This document shows positions 25,556 through 38,722 of a stretch of DNA of 64,000 nucleotides, in pieces. The notes under the pieces were generated by a model. That model saw only the letters and a list, made by a program, of their open reading frames with translations. It was not told the DNA's origin and did no database searches. Source of the DNA: Rhabditoides inermis (Eukaryota; Nematoda; Chromadorea; Rhabditida; Rhabditidae); contig CAWZYM010000388.1 of assembly GCA_963966185.1 (NCBI GenBank), forward strand, positions 186,001 through 250,000. Reading direction: 5' to 3'. Made by a program: the position numbers and the translations under genes. Position 1 is the stretch's first letter; each line of letters begins with the position of its first letter.

Positions 25556-26237
25556 CACCCTCTCTCACTTTCAGCCGACTCAACTGGGTCATCTATCACG
25601 TCTCCTGCACTACTCTGTCGCCGTCGACCTCATCTATCAGAAGGAGGACATTGACCTTGTCTGCCTCCAGGTATCGCATTTCACTCTCCTTCATCCTTCA
25701 TGAATAGGCCGCGCGTTACACTCACTCACATCTCTTCTATTTCCATCGCCTTTATCCCATCAGTGATATCACTGCACTTGTGTCTGTACTTCGATCATCA
25801 CTCACTCACTGCGCGTTCTCTGCTCTCCAGCCATTTCAAAACGCCGTTTGTCTACTCTTATCGTTCCGCGTTCGCATTGTTTGCGCCTTCGAACTCTGTA
25901 GAGTTGCGCCCAAATATCGTTCCAATCAATCACACGTTTCTTCGATCGCAATCATGCGACACGTGAGGTGTCAGTGTGTGTTCACAGAAACTTGCGAGCG
26001 TCAAGATCAGTGACCAGCGTACCGTATCTCGTATCCGTTCAAAGTATACACGCCGATTGGGAGATTGACGATGCGTGGTTGCAGGTGATTCTGGGGGAGA
26101 GCTGGTGTCGGTCGAAGCAGCGTATGTTCCGTCACGTGAACCGGTTCAAGGAGTGGAGCGAGGCATCGGAGCTGGGGGTGCGCTATGTGCAGCAGTTCCA
26201 CGAGGAGACCCCGCGCCGGCGACGCAGCAAGTTCTGA
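24261..26237 (+). CDS. F-box-like protein, start uncertain
   Basis: Probable substrate adaptor of an SCF ubiquitin ligase. The F-box-like part is encoded at about 24668-24760 (LAECIIRDASIFDLLRWRRV, then SRSFRKAAEARLS). A C-terminal region of about 250 residues without a named domain follows. Exons I can place: 24668-24843 (after an acceptor TTTCAG), about 24896-25000, 25047-25131, 25189-25276, about 25319-25400, about 25575-25670, about 25986-26021 (KLASVKISDQRT) and 26083-26237 (VILGESW… to TGA). The start is open: ATG 24518 (MWRFHRQLFRFLQAGQ) joins in frame to the F-box exon, while ATG 24261 would be an extra first exon needing a weak acceptor near 24508. Nothing seen decides the substrate. 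Confidence 0.6.
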
Positions 26238-26661
26238 GACGCCCCCGCATACTCCCCCCACCCCACATATAGTTATTAGGCAGTAGGCTAGTTGTTTGTT
26301 TTGTTCGTTTCTGTTGTGCTATACCTTACTAATCACTCCTCAATACCGGTCCACGTAGTGTTGTACATCTTTATTACAGAGTTTACCGAATTCGCTATAT
26401 GCTTATGGGTATGTAAATCGACAAGCAAAAAAAACACAGAGAGAAATACTATATATCAGCTCAACAGAATCACATGTATATTCATGTAGCAATAAAGTAT
26501 CATGTATTCAGTAGATGTGTGTGGTGGAGATGGAACGAAAGAACAACATCATCTGTTTGGTCATTCCTTTTTGAGTGTCGGTTGCCATGCGAAGACGTTG
26601 TTGCGCATCGAATATCATCCACCAACCGTGGCGATTCACTGTTCCTCCAAACACCGATGCT
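26238..26661. other. Intergenic between F-box gene and 7TM gene
   Basis: 3' UTR of the F-box gene (AATAAA-like AGCAATAAAG near 26490) and the upstream region of the next gene. No exon is recognised. Confidence 0.5.
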
Positions 26662-28452
26662 ATGAAGACGCTCCTTTCACTCCTATTACTCTTATTTTGC
26701 GTAAATACAGGTTGTTAATTACTATAGTATTGCACCCTGCAAGCCATATTTTAGATTCATATCAAGATGCGGACGACGTTATTTCGTTGTCGGAAGCGTG
26801 TGTGAATGACAATGCCGTGAGTAATAGATTAGTGAACTACTTGAACGAATGTAGTCGTGTCGTTTAGTCGTACTGCTATACCAACCTGCTTCCACGATGT
26901 TCGACGGTTGTTATGGATGACGATGCGGTCGCATTTTATCTCAGTAAGTCTCACTGAAACTTTTTGATTTTATTTTCACATGAAATGTAGTGTACGCTGC
27001 CGCGGCTTGGACCATTCTTTGGATTATCATAACAATTCTCGTCAATCTCTGTCACGGGTAAGAGAAACAATGTAAATAAGTAAATAAGGTTACAGTAACT
27101 CTGGCCACCACCGCATCATTCACATTGCCGAAGAGTTCGGAATCATTCTAATGACAGTGTTCATGTGTGTCCTCAATCACGTCTACAGAAACTATACGGT
27201 ATGCTTCATGTGAAATATGAATGCAGGGTCCTTTTGAGAATCAATGCATCGCGACCACCATTGGCAACCAGTGTTTCGTGGTGTTTGTGACGGGATGCAT
27301 GCTGATGGAAGCAAACTTCGCACACGGGTGGGTCATACACGAACTGATCACATGAAACATATAATATATTTTCGCGTTTCAGTATGATCCACAACAAAGG
27401 AAAGAAGGACGGATCGATTCATCCTTATATTAACTACGTTGTTCCTGTTATCCTGGCAATAATTCCTACTGTTGTCACGTATTTCACGAACGAGGAAGAG
27501 TACGCCACCACTTACATACAGTAAGTGACTGGTTCACGAAATCATGATACTATAATACTTGTTCTAGTTGCACCGCTCCGATCCCGTCCTCACTATTCCA
27601 CGCGTTTGTCATCCCACCCTGGCTCCTTATTCTGATTCTTGGAATCCGAGCGCAGCAGTGTCTGCTCTTCTGTCGCAAGTGGACCGATGAACAAGACTCC
27701 GACCAGGTCTACTGGGCATTGTGAGTTTCTCTCGCCCACACATAGTATTCCTGGTTCAGCAAATCGTCCAAGTCTGTGCTGTGGCTGGCGATCCTCCTGT
27801 TCACTGTCTACGTAAGCGTCATCTTCGCATACGACGAGCAGATTCTATACGTGTTCATCATCTGTCTCATTGAGGTCGTCTCGAAATGTTTCTAAAATTG
27901 AAGTATTGAAGAATGTTCAGGCGGTCATCCTCGGCCCTGCTATTTTCATCGCGCACACCTTCTGCCATGTGAATGTGAGTTGTTCATTTCTATGCAATTT
28001 TAGTTGTTCATTATAGACGTGCAAGAAGTGGGGCGGTTCTGGCTGTTTCGGGAGTATGTACTTGATCTGTGATCCCCCCTCCAACTACCCTCCACCGCCG
28101 CCGCCTCCAACATACGACCCATACGAGGTACAATCAAACAAATTCACTCAGAGTATTCATCAACATTCCAATCCACTTATGTCGACCAATCTCAACAAAG
28201 TGCGTTGAAAAAGTAGGGTCATTTCAGGAGCCAGCACCATCGCCGCCGAAAGAAGAGGAGCCAGAGGAGAAGAAAGAGGAGCAGGCATTGGCGGAAGAGC
28301 GTCGACCAGAGTCTGCCCCGAAGAGAGAGCGGACGCCCCCGCCGCCGCGCCGCCGCTCCGAGACACACGCCGCAGCACAGCCCTTCTACGATTGGCTGCT
28401 CGACTCACACAGCGCAGGACCCAGCGAGCCACATCTATTCAAACCCAAGTGA
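26662..28452 (+). CDS. Orphan seven-transmembrane protein with signal peptide and proline-rich tail
   Basis: The start at 26662 encodes a signal peptide (MKTLLSLLLLLFCVNTD) that joins in phase across a 44-bp intron to a short Cys-containing outer segment (EACVNDNASYCYTN, RCSTVV). Seven hydrophobic segments follow: AAAAWTILWIIITILVNL; GIILMTVFMCVLNHVY; CFVVFVTGCMLMEANFAHG; VVPVILAIIPTVVTYF; HAFVIPPWLLILILGIRA; VLWLAILLFTVYVSVIF; ILYVFIICLIEAVILGPAIF. The cytoplasmic tail has [13 protein letters not shown] and a Lys/Glu/Pro-rich stretch, ending at TGA 28450. The topology (signal peptide, Cys-bearing ectodomain, 7TM) suits a secretin/adhesion-like receptor, but I recognise no family motif and no GPS cleavage site. 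About 10 short exons; the phases I checked close. Confidence 0.75.
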
Positions 28453-29492
28453 ACATCTCACCACTACATTTCCGTGCGTATTCCTTTGTATCCCTCACAG
28501 CTGTCATACCAATCGGAACTTATAAAAAATTTTCTCCAAAACATAGCGTGGTGATGGACAAATGACAGTTGAGATGGGGAAAGAGAGTGTGAGTGATACT
28601 CCGCCGAGACTGCGAACGGCTGCCATTTCGAAGTCGATCCTCAAATGTGACAGATTCGCAAACACAAGTTGTCGTTCTGTGGTTGAAAATTAGCGACAGA
28701 ATTAGAAATAGTTGTACTTCTTTACCTACCTAGAACACTGTCTTTTATTGTACTTTCCAGGTTACGGCGTACTTCCCCGTGCATCAATGATCACGTCTAC
28801 AGTTTCAATTCTAAAAGGGGCAATGAACAAAAGAAAGACCACTCCATTTTCATGCAAATATTATATGGAGCAATGATATTCGCCTTTCTGCAACAGTATT
28901 GATAGTTTGTAATATATATACGGCATACATACATACCAGTGTTACAAATATACGTGATTGATCGACATTCAATTTTTCTCGAATCTACAAAGGATGGAGC
29001 ATCCCCCCTCTCTTTTTCTCCGTTTACGGCACACCATCGGGGGTAAGGTTTTCTTGATTACGATGTCGTTCGAAGAGAGAGGTTGGGTTGGGTAACAACT
29101 AACAATCTCTACTAAAGTAATATCAAGCAATACATAGTTTTTCATGGTAAATACATTGTGATGATGGCTTCACGCTTCATTCCGCTTCTTCCGATACAGA
29201 TATTGACTTGTTTATCCCAAATATTGCAACATTATGTCAATGTGAAACGTATTACGAGCACAAACCAAAACAATACTGTCGAAACTGGCATACCGGTCAT
29301 GAGTGTTTGGATTATAGGGGATAGGGAGGAGCGAAACACGGATCCGCGTGGCTTGGGCGGACACAAATGACACAATTGAAGACTGTTGAGCTCTGCTCGG
29401 AAGGGAACGCAGTAAGCACGCAGAGAGTGGTAGGACCAAGGGAGGAGTGAATGGAGTGGAAGTGTGTTGTGGGGTGGAGTACGGATCGAACA
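28453..29492. other. Convergent intergenic space
   Basis: AT-rich sequence between the 3' ends of the 7TM gene and the aminergic GPCR. No coding exon is supported. Confidence 0.5.
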
Positions 29493-32400
29493 TCACCGGG
29501 CTGACAGCCGCCGTCGACTCTGGCTCATGAACCGCTTCGGACACAGGATCTTCTTGAACGCTCGTCGGAACTCGAGGTTCAGAATGCCGTAGAGAAAGGG
29601 GTTGAGTGAGGAATTGATGTAGCCGAGCCAAGTGAACGCTTGTTGCACCTGCAGTTAAACATGTGTAAAATGTGTATAAAAACTGAAAAGGCTGAAATGC
29701 TCACCTTTGGATGTAAGCTGCATGATTCGCAAAATGGCAGTATCACATAGGCGCAGAAAAAAGGAAGCCAGCAGAAGGAGAAGACGAAGATAATGACTGC
29801 GATCGTCTTGGCTGCTCGCTTCTCCTTGGCCACCGAGATCTTCTCCCGTTTTCGCAGCGCCGTCGTCGGATTCTGAAATCGTTCCCTTATGGCTTTATGT
29901 TTCACAACGCACTTCATGACACCCCTGTGAATAATTAAAGTGGTGTCTTCTCTGTTTATACGACGTGTCTATGCTTCTATGTCTCTGTCTCTTTCCGTGA
30001 CCCGCAAGTTCTTTGTTTTCTGTTCTGCTGGGGACAAAAGGTCGGAAATATGTGTGTGGAAAAAGGAAAAGGAGGTGGGCTGTCTGCCACAAGACATCCG
30101 CCGCCATTCTAAACAAGTGCAACACTGTAAATCATTCATCTGCCCGTCGCCACCCCTTCCTACTCATAACAGAAACCCACAATACTATCATACACACTCT
30201 TTCTCTCCCTCTCTCTCTCCCTCTTCCCCAACGAGCCTAATTTGGATATGGGAGAGAAGAGAGAAGAGGTTTTAGAGAGACTGTCTGCTCGCACGTTTCG
30301 GCGTTCCTACGAGCCTACGACGCCACTCGTCGCCCAATCAACTTTATGGTTGTCGGTGCGGCGATATAGCACCCACCACACACACCCAGTGTGGCAGAGC
30401 GGTAATTGGGTGAATGAAGCCATTGTGTGTGTCCCTCTATCCGGAAATGGACTGTCGTCCTAGGATATTGCCCATGTCATAGCGGTATCATACGTGCCGC
30501 CTACACGGCCTACACGCAATTTCCTCCGACAGTCTGATCTCCCCTCTTTCTCACTACTCACTCATCTGCAGTAAGAGACACATGGACAAAATACAGACGG
30601 AGAGAGGGAGGCCTTGTTAGTAGGTTCATTGGGCGGACCGGCAAGAAACGGGGCAAAGAAATCGGCTCCCACTCACTTTGTCATTAGGGGGGAGAGGAGA
30701 GGGAAGGGTTAGAAGGGAGAGAGAGAGAAGCAGAGCGGAGCATGCAACAATGCGCACATTACTGCCACTAGCTACTCGACTGAAAACAGCCTCCCCACTG
30801 TTCCCGCAGAAGAGAGAAGAGAAACTCAACAATACGTTTCAAAGAGTCGGGGAGGATGACGTATTGTTGGGAAGCTGTGACGAGTCCGCGGGATGACACT
30901 AATGCCGCACTAAACCCGCGCTGGTCTACGGTCAGTCGAAATGTTGACGAACACTCACTCATGGAAGAACAATTGGGCAAAGAATGGAAGAGAGGCGCCA
31001 CTCACGTCTTCGCTCTTCTCCGGACGAGGCTTGTATCGCACCACTTTGGCGACGTGGTGCTGACTGGACGACTCATCGTCGTGCGATTCCTGAATACATT
31101 ACTCTCACTCACTCCTGATCTCTTGTGACCCTCGAGTCTCACCGCCCTTCTACCCATTCAATCGCCTCTCTCTTTGTGCATGAACGCCGCATCACACGCG
31201 ATGCGAAAATATTGAGATGTATGTGAATAAAAAAAAGGCGGGGAGGAGCGAGCGAGGAGCGAGCGAGGAGAGGGAGAGGGAGAGGGAGAGGGAGAGGGAG
31301 AGGGAGAGGGAGAGGGAGAGGGAGAGGGAGAGGGAGAGGGAGAGGGAGAGGGAGAGGGAGAGGGAGAGGGAGAGGGAGAGGGAGAGGGAGAGGGAGAGGG
31401 AGAGGGAGAGGGAGAGGGAGAGGGAGAGGGAGAGGGAGAGGGAGAGGGAGAGGGAGAGGGAGAGGGAGAGGGAGAGGGAGAGGGAGAGGGAGAGGGAGAG
31501 GGAGAGGGAGAGGGAGAGGGAGAGGGAGAGGGAGAGGGAGAGGGAGAGGGAGAGGGAGAGGGAGAGGGAGAGGGAGAGGGAGAGGGAGAGGGAGAGGGAG
31601 AGGGAGAGGGAGAGGGAGAGGGAGAGGGAGAGGGAGAGGGAGAGGGAGAGGGAGAGGGAGAGGGAGAGGGAGAGGGAGAGGGAGAGGGAGAGGGAGAGGG
31701 AGAGGGAGAGGGAGAGGGAGAGGGAGAGGGAGAGGGAGAGGGAGAGGGAGAGGGAGAGGGAGAGGGAGAGGGAGAGGGAGAGGGAGAGGGAGAGGGAGAG
31801 GGAGAGGGAGAGGGAGAGGGAGAGGGAGAGGGAGAGGGAGAGGGAGAGGGAGAGGGAGAGGGAGAGGGAGAGGGAGAGGGAGAGGGAGAGGGAGAGGGAG
31901 AGGGAGAGGGAGAGGGAGAGGGAGAGGGAGAGGGAGAGGGAGAGGGAGAGGGAGAGGGAGAGGGAGAGGGAGAGGGTTGCATGGATTGAGCATGAAAGTG
32001 GGTGGAAAGTGGCGTCGTTATGGTCGAATTATTCATGCCGGCTGCGGGGCAAGAGAGCGCGCGAGGCATGAGAGGCGACAGGCAGCCGAAAACACATTGT
32101 TATGTGTATATGATGGATGTGACTATAACGCACACTTCTTGCACACAACACGACAACACAACCTCGTCGCTCTAACTAGAGGCTCGCGAAAAAGTGCTAA
32201 TCGCCGCGAGACGATGCGGATAATTCGATCCGGAAGTGAATTAGAGAATAGAAAGAGAGGCGCGAGAGTTAATTGCACATTCGATCACTTCCCGGAATAC
32301 CGCATGCCTCTGCGTACCTTGATCGAGGGTACTGCCGGCTTGTCCATCAAAGGCGCGTTCTCGTCCTTCGCCTCGAAGCGGCTCTTCTCTTCCCTCCCCG

Positions 32401-35400
32401 CTGGGTTGTTGTTGTTGATCCGCATGAGAGCTGATCTGCCTGCAAACGCAAACCCCTATTTTTTTCGTATAGACAATCTCACCCAACCCTCTCTCTCTCT
32501 CTCGCTCTCTCTCTCCCTCGAAGGAAGTCTCCTAACTGGCATCGTTGGCGACACGCGATGCAAGTAAGAGAGAGGGAGAGGAATAGAAAGAGACGGTTCA
32601 TGGTTCGCGAGACGAGTACAATGCGACCACACGCACTGTGCCTTCTGACGGTGCGTTGCCCACACCCACACTCTCCTTCCCACCTCGATTCGTGCGTATG
32701 CGTTGTCGGGCAGAAATGAAGATCTTCACATACACCACTATCATAACAAGTAGTGGAAGGAAGAACGAGCCCATCGCGGAAAAGAGCACGAACGCCTGAA
32801 TCAGTGATCAGTGATCAGCTGCCTGCTCAAAGTACCTTTTCGGAGGAGAGTTCGCAGTGATCGCGGAGCTTCTCGCTCGACCAGTCATTCCATCCGATCA
32901 AGGGAGGCACGGATATGAGAACGGAGAGGATCCACACCTGAGACACACACACACACATAGAGTCTACCCTGACCGCTTCGGCTCCCCTTTCACCCATCCC
33001 CACTCGCATTTCCCTCGTTCACCCCGTACACACACACACACACCCCGGATAATGAAAACAGATAAAAAGAGAAGCTACCGCGGCGGGCCACACTCACTAT
33101 GACGATCACAATGCACACGAATTTCGTATTCCGCTTCTGTGCATAGTTGAGTGGGTCGTGGATGGCCCAGTACCTGGAAGAAGACGCCAGTGAGAGAGAG
33201 GGGGGGGGGGCTATGCAGCCGATCACTGTACCGATCTATGGCGATGGCGCATAGATTGAGGATGGAAGAGGTGCAGAGTAGGATGTCTGCTGTTGTGAAG
33301 AACTGACAGATGGCAGCGCCCAGCAGCCAGCGACCGTCTGTAATAGACCCCCGTCAGTGTGCGGCACTTCTATTCGTCCACTCTACGCTCTCCACTCCTC
33401 TCCCGACAACGACTACCGTAATCGATGCAGTCTTCCGCTTCTCGCTCTCGTGCTCCCTCGATCCACGACCCGTTGTTAATTGTCCGTTTGTTTGCTGCCT
33501 CTCTCTCTTCCTCTCAATGCTCCATCGAATTGCAACACACTGCTCGTATATGTGCATATCGAATCTCAGAATGCCTCGGCCGATGCCCAGATTAGCGTCT
33601 CTCCAATGGCCACCTCCGCACTATTTCCGAATCCAGTCCGTGTTTGTTCCTAATTATACATATGACAATGAGTCTTCGTCTCGCATAGAACAAATGCGGC
33701 TCCAGTGGCCATCGAAGCACTCACTCACTCATTCGCTCACTCACTCACTAACTGCTCTGTCCCCACTCTCACCCCCCCCCCCCCCCCCCCCCCCACGCGC
33801 TCACTCGCGCCGCCCCAGCGGTCACACAATACATTCCCTCATCACACATTCCCATTCGAAGCGATCAAAAATGAATCGCAGTGAGTGTGGTAGCTGGATA
33901 TATTCAGTGGCGGGGCATAGATACCCTCTGCTGCCGCCGGGCGTCGCGCAAATGTATTCAAGATGCGGTCACGGACTCGCCACGCTCACTTTGTATATAC
34001 ATGCGTATTACGAATGGAGATTGTGTATTCTCTCAGTCACTCTCCCCTCGAGTCTCTCTTTCTCTCTCCCGGGGCAAAATGAAGGCAATGAAAGCGGAAA
34101 GGGAGTGAGGGACAGACGAACAGAAACGGACCTGCCAGAAATTTGACGACGTGCAGAGGCATGACGAAAATGGCAACAGCGAGGTCGGACGCAGCCAGGG
34201 AGACGAGAAAATAGTTCTGCACCTGAAAGCAAGAAAGGAGTTGAAGGGAGTGATGGTAAGAGAGAGTGCGGGGTGACATGTTTTGAGTATGCGTATGCGT
34301 GTGTATCACTGCACGCATAGAAAAAGAGACAAACAAAGGACGGGAAATAAGGACGACGACGACAATATTGTAGTGTGTGGGAGAGCGGCGGGGAACGCGC
34401 CACTCAAGCATCCGACATACACATTTTATAGATAAAAAGAGACACTGGCCTTTTTGAGCGGTCGATAGTTGAAGACAGCTACGACGACGAGGGTGTTTCC
34501 GACGACTGTCATGGCGATGATCACCTGAAATAGATGACGTCACTCTCCCACCCTCAGTGACCTCTGATGAGCTGCGTTGGCCGAGGCTGCCCCCAATCCC
34601 TTCCCTCACACTAATCACGCATCGCCACCTCCTCCCTCCCTCTCTCCCTCCCTCCCTCTCTCACTATGTCTCCCTCTGTCTGCCCTCCAGCCTACTTTCG
34701 TCCCGCAATCTCTTCGCCTCCTAATTGAAGCTGGCCCTCACTTGCTATGCCTTGTACATTCATGTCGAATCCTCCTTCTCCCTTTAACCTTCCATTCTTC
34801 CCTCTTTCCCTTCCTTCCCTCCATGGTTCCGCTTCTCTCCCCCCCACTTCTGCCGCTTCTGATCGAAGATGGTAGAGAGCATATGTGGCCGCTTGGCTGC
34901 ACAGCATGTCAAAACAACAACACAGAATGTCACTAGCGATAGTTTACTACGTATGTATACAAATACACGTGTGCACATGTCACTCATTCATTTGAAGAAG
35001 TTGTTGTGGTGTTTCGTGACTGTGCCGACATTGGCTCTAATCAAAGTGAAGTCTCCCCCCCCCCCTTCTCCCTCTCCCTCTCCCTCTCCCTCTCCCCCTG
35101 CCTCTCCCCCAGCCAATGCACCCTCATCCCTGGGGCATCGCCTAATGACTGTTCACTGTTCCGCAATCCACTCACATGTTCTTCCTATCTAGGATACACT
35201 AACAAAGTCAACACCCGCCGGCACAGGCGAAAGTGAGAGACACAGGGCGAGACTCACTCACAAAAATACTCTAATTACAGGCGGGGGCTCGGATTCGCTG
35301 CGCTCGCTGTTCGCTTACACTTCTCAGTTCCACTCTCACTCAAGAAAAACTACAAAAAAACGGGCTACGCGACTACAATATCCTCTCCACATATCCCCAC

Positions 35401-35731
35401 CCATTTTATTGCAATGACCAAAAACCAAGAGCGCGTTGATTAACATTGACTGGAAGGTGGACACTGTGGCGGTGATGATAGAACGAGACTCACCAGATAA
35501 GTGATGGTTCCGAGAACCAGTTCGACCATGGGGATGAGACTGGTGTTGTGTCGGAGCGGAACGACTGGAGGCGATGTCGGGGGAAGGGCGGTGGAGGCGG
35601 ACGCATTGAGGACCACGTCCCGCAGGGAACTCAACGTCCCCAACACCATCTGAACACACACACGTTTTCACTCCCTCTGCAAAGGCTGCCCCGCTGCACA
35701 CAACCCCATATCACAGTCCGCAAAAAGTGCA

Positions 35732-35781
<50 letters not shown>

Positions 35782-36184
35782 AACATTGAACGGCAGGCAA
35801 TCAATCAACGGCAGGCAATGAAGAGTCAAAAGTGTGTCTGTCGGAATCCACATACGTAGTTGTGATGCATACATGGGGGACGAGTGATTTAGGCGGTATG
35901 CGTGGGGTGCGAGCAATAACACTCATCCACACAAGGTATGTCTGCACTCGTGAATAGACAGACGACGAGCGATGCTCTGCATTTGGCGTTCCCACAGCGA
36001 GAGACTCGATCAGAAACAGCCAAGGCGAAGAGAGAGGAGGGAGAGGGGGAGGAAAAACGACTATATCAGTGATATCGCGTGTGGACACGCGAGGCAGAGT
36101 CGGGTCGGACGGGTCAGAGAGGGAGAGAGGGAGAGAGGGAGACAGAGAGAGGGATGGAGTGTGACTCACCTCTGAAGATGACAT
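29493..36184 (-). CDS. Aminergic (tyramine/octopamine-type) G-protein-coupled receptor, 12 exons
   Basis: A receptor for a biogenic amine at the neuronal or muscle membrane. Exons: 36184-36170, 35649-35494, 34524-34450, 34222-34132, 33337-33232, 33173-33098, 32937-32836, 32795-32684, 32439-32318, 31089-31006, 29872-29705, 29648-29493. They sum to 1263 bp, 420 residues, and every phase closes. Landmarks: TM1 [19 protein letters not shown]2 [14 protein letters not shown]3 [15 protein letters not shown] with the amine-binding Asp; DRYWAI; TM4-5 loop [14 protein letters not shown]6 [11 protein letters not shown]7 LNPFLYG. The N terminus has NAS and NTS glycosylation sites. ICL3 is about 90 residues. 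GWNDW and the TM5 region resemble tyramine/octopamine receptors such as worm SER-2, but ligand choice cannot be settled here. The intron after 34450 starts with GC rather than GT. A TATA-like TTATATAG lies near 36430 on the coding strand. Confidence 0.92.
31268..31976. repeat. (AGGGAG)n hexanucleotide satellite, about 118 copies
   Basis: About 700 bp of a hexamer that looks perfect as printed. It lies inside the GPCR intron between exons 32439-32318 and 31089-31006. In the pre-mRNA it reads as CUCCCU repeats. Pro-Ser, Pro-Leu or Arg-Glu repeats read through it are not proteins. Confidence 0.97.
33777..33795. repeat. Poly-C run in a GPCR intron
   Basis: About 20 consecutive C residues, one of several long C/G homopolymers in the window (also about 3147-3165, 8491-8502, 33201-33210, 41641-41651, 59166-59176). 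Confidence 0.85.
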
Positions 36185-38722
36185 GGCGGGAGGTGCGGCA
36201 GCCTCGGGGGCAAGGGAGGGAGGGAGGAGGGAGAGGGAGGAGGGAGGGAGTGATAGGACGGCGGAGATAAAGGGTGGCGTGCGGCGGGCGGGGCCTCGCC
36301 CCACCAACACAGAATAGCCGCGGAGAGTGCCGACATAAGCAATAATTAGCCAAGAGAGCGTCGCTTTTCAGAGACACTCTCTCTCTTTCTCATCTTGGCC
36401 CGGACGTCACGAAAATGGACGAGCCGCGCACTATATAACGTGAACTTTCATCTCTATGCAGACAGCCGACTCAAGGTTCAATGACCGCGCCACAACAAAT
36501 TATTATGAGGACGCAAGAAACGGGATACTCGTCTTTCGCCAGGGGAGAGAGAGCACTCTTTCGGTGGTTTTTCGCGCGCCTGGTCACTGCTAGGAATCAG
36601 AAAACGGGCGTTCGGTTGACGCGAGACGTTCCTCGGCTCTCAAAGCAAGAAGCCGATACGATATGGAATGGAAAAAAATGATGTGAGAAAATAATAGAGA
36701 CAAACACGTACATAGAGCCCATGTGAAACATGGTGGGTCCAATGCCGATTGTCGAGACTGGGACAGAAGTCTTGTGACGATGGAGAAGAAAGGAGCGAAA
36801 ACGAGACGACAGAGGGATTGTGTGAACAGGGGTTCATGGATCATGGAGTCAAGTGAGAGTGGCAGAAGAGAGAAAGCGATATATAAACAGGAAAGGAGGA
36901 GGGGAGCATCGCTATACCGGAAGCACTCCCCGCTCTCTCTTCTCTATCCTCTCCCAAGACCGAACCGAACACATCTAACAAATCACACTCACCATCCCTT
37001 TCAGAGCCACATAATATTAACCACACAACAATGCTGATCTTCGTTGGATCACTGGTTTTAAGGTTTGAGGATAAAAAAAGAACAATGTACGCTCCCGCGC
37101 GGTAATGTTTTTTTCCAGGAAAATGTGACCGTCAAGCTGTCTTTTTCTCGTAGGCGATGAAATCATGCTTGAAAAACAAACAATGTGAAGGTGACATAGA
37201 ACATAGAATATGAAAATGTAAGACATGTAAAAGTGGCGGAAGACTCGCATGTGTTAGTGCGTCGTTGTCGTCTTGTGCGGCGAAATTGTTCCGAAATGCG
37301 AAAATTGTCTCTCCTCTGGCGAGGAGTTTGTGTGTCGATAATTTGCTATGCTAATTGTCTGTAAAGTGTTTTCACTTCTCTCCTAACCTCGAAATCCGCC
37401 GTCAAAGTCACGATTAGTCTCAATTCCAAAATTGTAGACGAAAATGACAGCCGAGAACAATAATACAGACGGCACAAATACAATTTCACAATGAATACGT
37501 GTCCGAATATATAATACGTGTTTTTCAGGGAGATTACTGTAGAAAAGTTGACTTTTTGACATTTCTCGCTAGCGCCGTAGTTTCGCCAACTACCCTTTCC
37601 CTCGCAAACAAACCACCACTTGTGCCACTGTAGTTTTTATCAATGTTTTAAGTTCAGGAGGAAATTCTTTTAGCGTCCCTAATTGTGATATGTTTTATTT
37701 CAACTACTTTCACACGCAACGGGTTATTGGAACTGCAAACTGTCGGGATAATAACTGGTTACACAACAAAAAAGAGGCGTTCATGCTGAAATTACCGACA
37801 GTATGTGATGAAGTCAAAGATTTTAGAATGACGTTTTCCGTTTTGCAGCAAAAGAAAGATTTCCGCTATGTCCATATCAGTGTTATCGGGGAAAAACCAT
37901 AGATCGAGCGCATATCATGTTTGTGACGCGACTATCATTTTCAGCACAGTCGTTTCAACAACAAGTGTTGCATGCTACATTGAAAAAGATTTTTTTGCAA
38001 AAATAAATATAAAATATCCCCTGCTTAGAATGCCTTAATACAAAATAGTTAGTATATTTTCAAGTACATTAACATATAAAATTCATTTGTAGCTTACAGT
38101 ACATTTTAATACGATCAATGGTGTTATAAAAGTACATCTGAAAATGTGTACTAACATATTCGAGAAAAGTCACGTCTTGGTTATGTATTCAGAGGTGTTT
38201 TCGTAACTGTTGGGAAAACGTAGATTTGAATGTTGCACTTTCACAATTGTCAAAAAAGTCGAATTAGTCAAAAAGTCAAAACGTCAAACTCATTATGAAA
38301 CTCACACATTCGATTTGTATTGCAAAGTACTTGTTATACCCCCTTCTGGAAATTACCCTGGAAACATCAGATTTTATTGAAATAAGAAAACTGCTTCAGT
38401 AACTGTACTGTAAGTATATTTTCAGTATTCATGTTACGTGAGGGACAATTAACAGTAATTTGCACAATCAAAATGTTTCGAAATTAATGGAATTCGGATT
38501 ATAAGTATCATGCCCAATCTAATTCTATGTTTACATAAACGGTTAATATTACAATATTGATTTTTACGAGCAACGTAATGGATCTACATTATTAAACATT
38601 TCGTTACCGTGAAGTTCAAAAATCGGTTTTGTGAGGGAACTAACTGGTGAGGAAACTAAATGAGAAGAAACTAAATAAGCCGATATTGTAGTATTTATGA
38701 AATTGACACTTTAACAAATTAG

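Noticed and set aside
30380..30420. GTGGCAGAGCGGTAATTGGG resembling a tRNA D arm
   Set aside because: No B box or acceptor stem nearby.
31139..32071. Long frames encoding hundreds of Pro-Ser, Pro-Leu or Arg-Glu dipeptides
   Set aside because: All are readings of the AGGGAG hexamer array in a GPCR intron; no start context or splice support.
33310..34146. 278-residue plus-strand frame opposite the GPCR
   Set aside because: Low complexity with a poly-Pro run from poly-C, antisense to confirmed GPCR exons, and no known motif.
34527..34536. TGACGTCA (CRE) inside a GPCR intron, and similar sites near 14903, 36403, 48003 and 60753
   Set aside because: An 8-mer motif recurs by chance, one copy lies in the helicase relic, and nothing ties them to start sites except weakly at 36403 and 48003.
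37690..37902. 70-residue plus-strand frame in AT-rich intergenic DNA
   Set aside because: No splice-linked partner, no signal peptide and no family resemblance.
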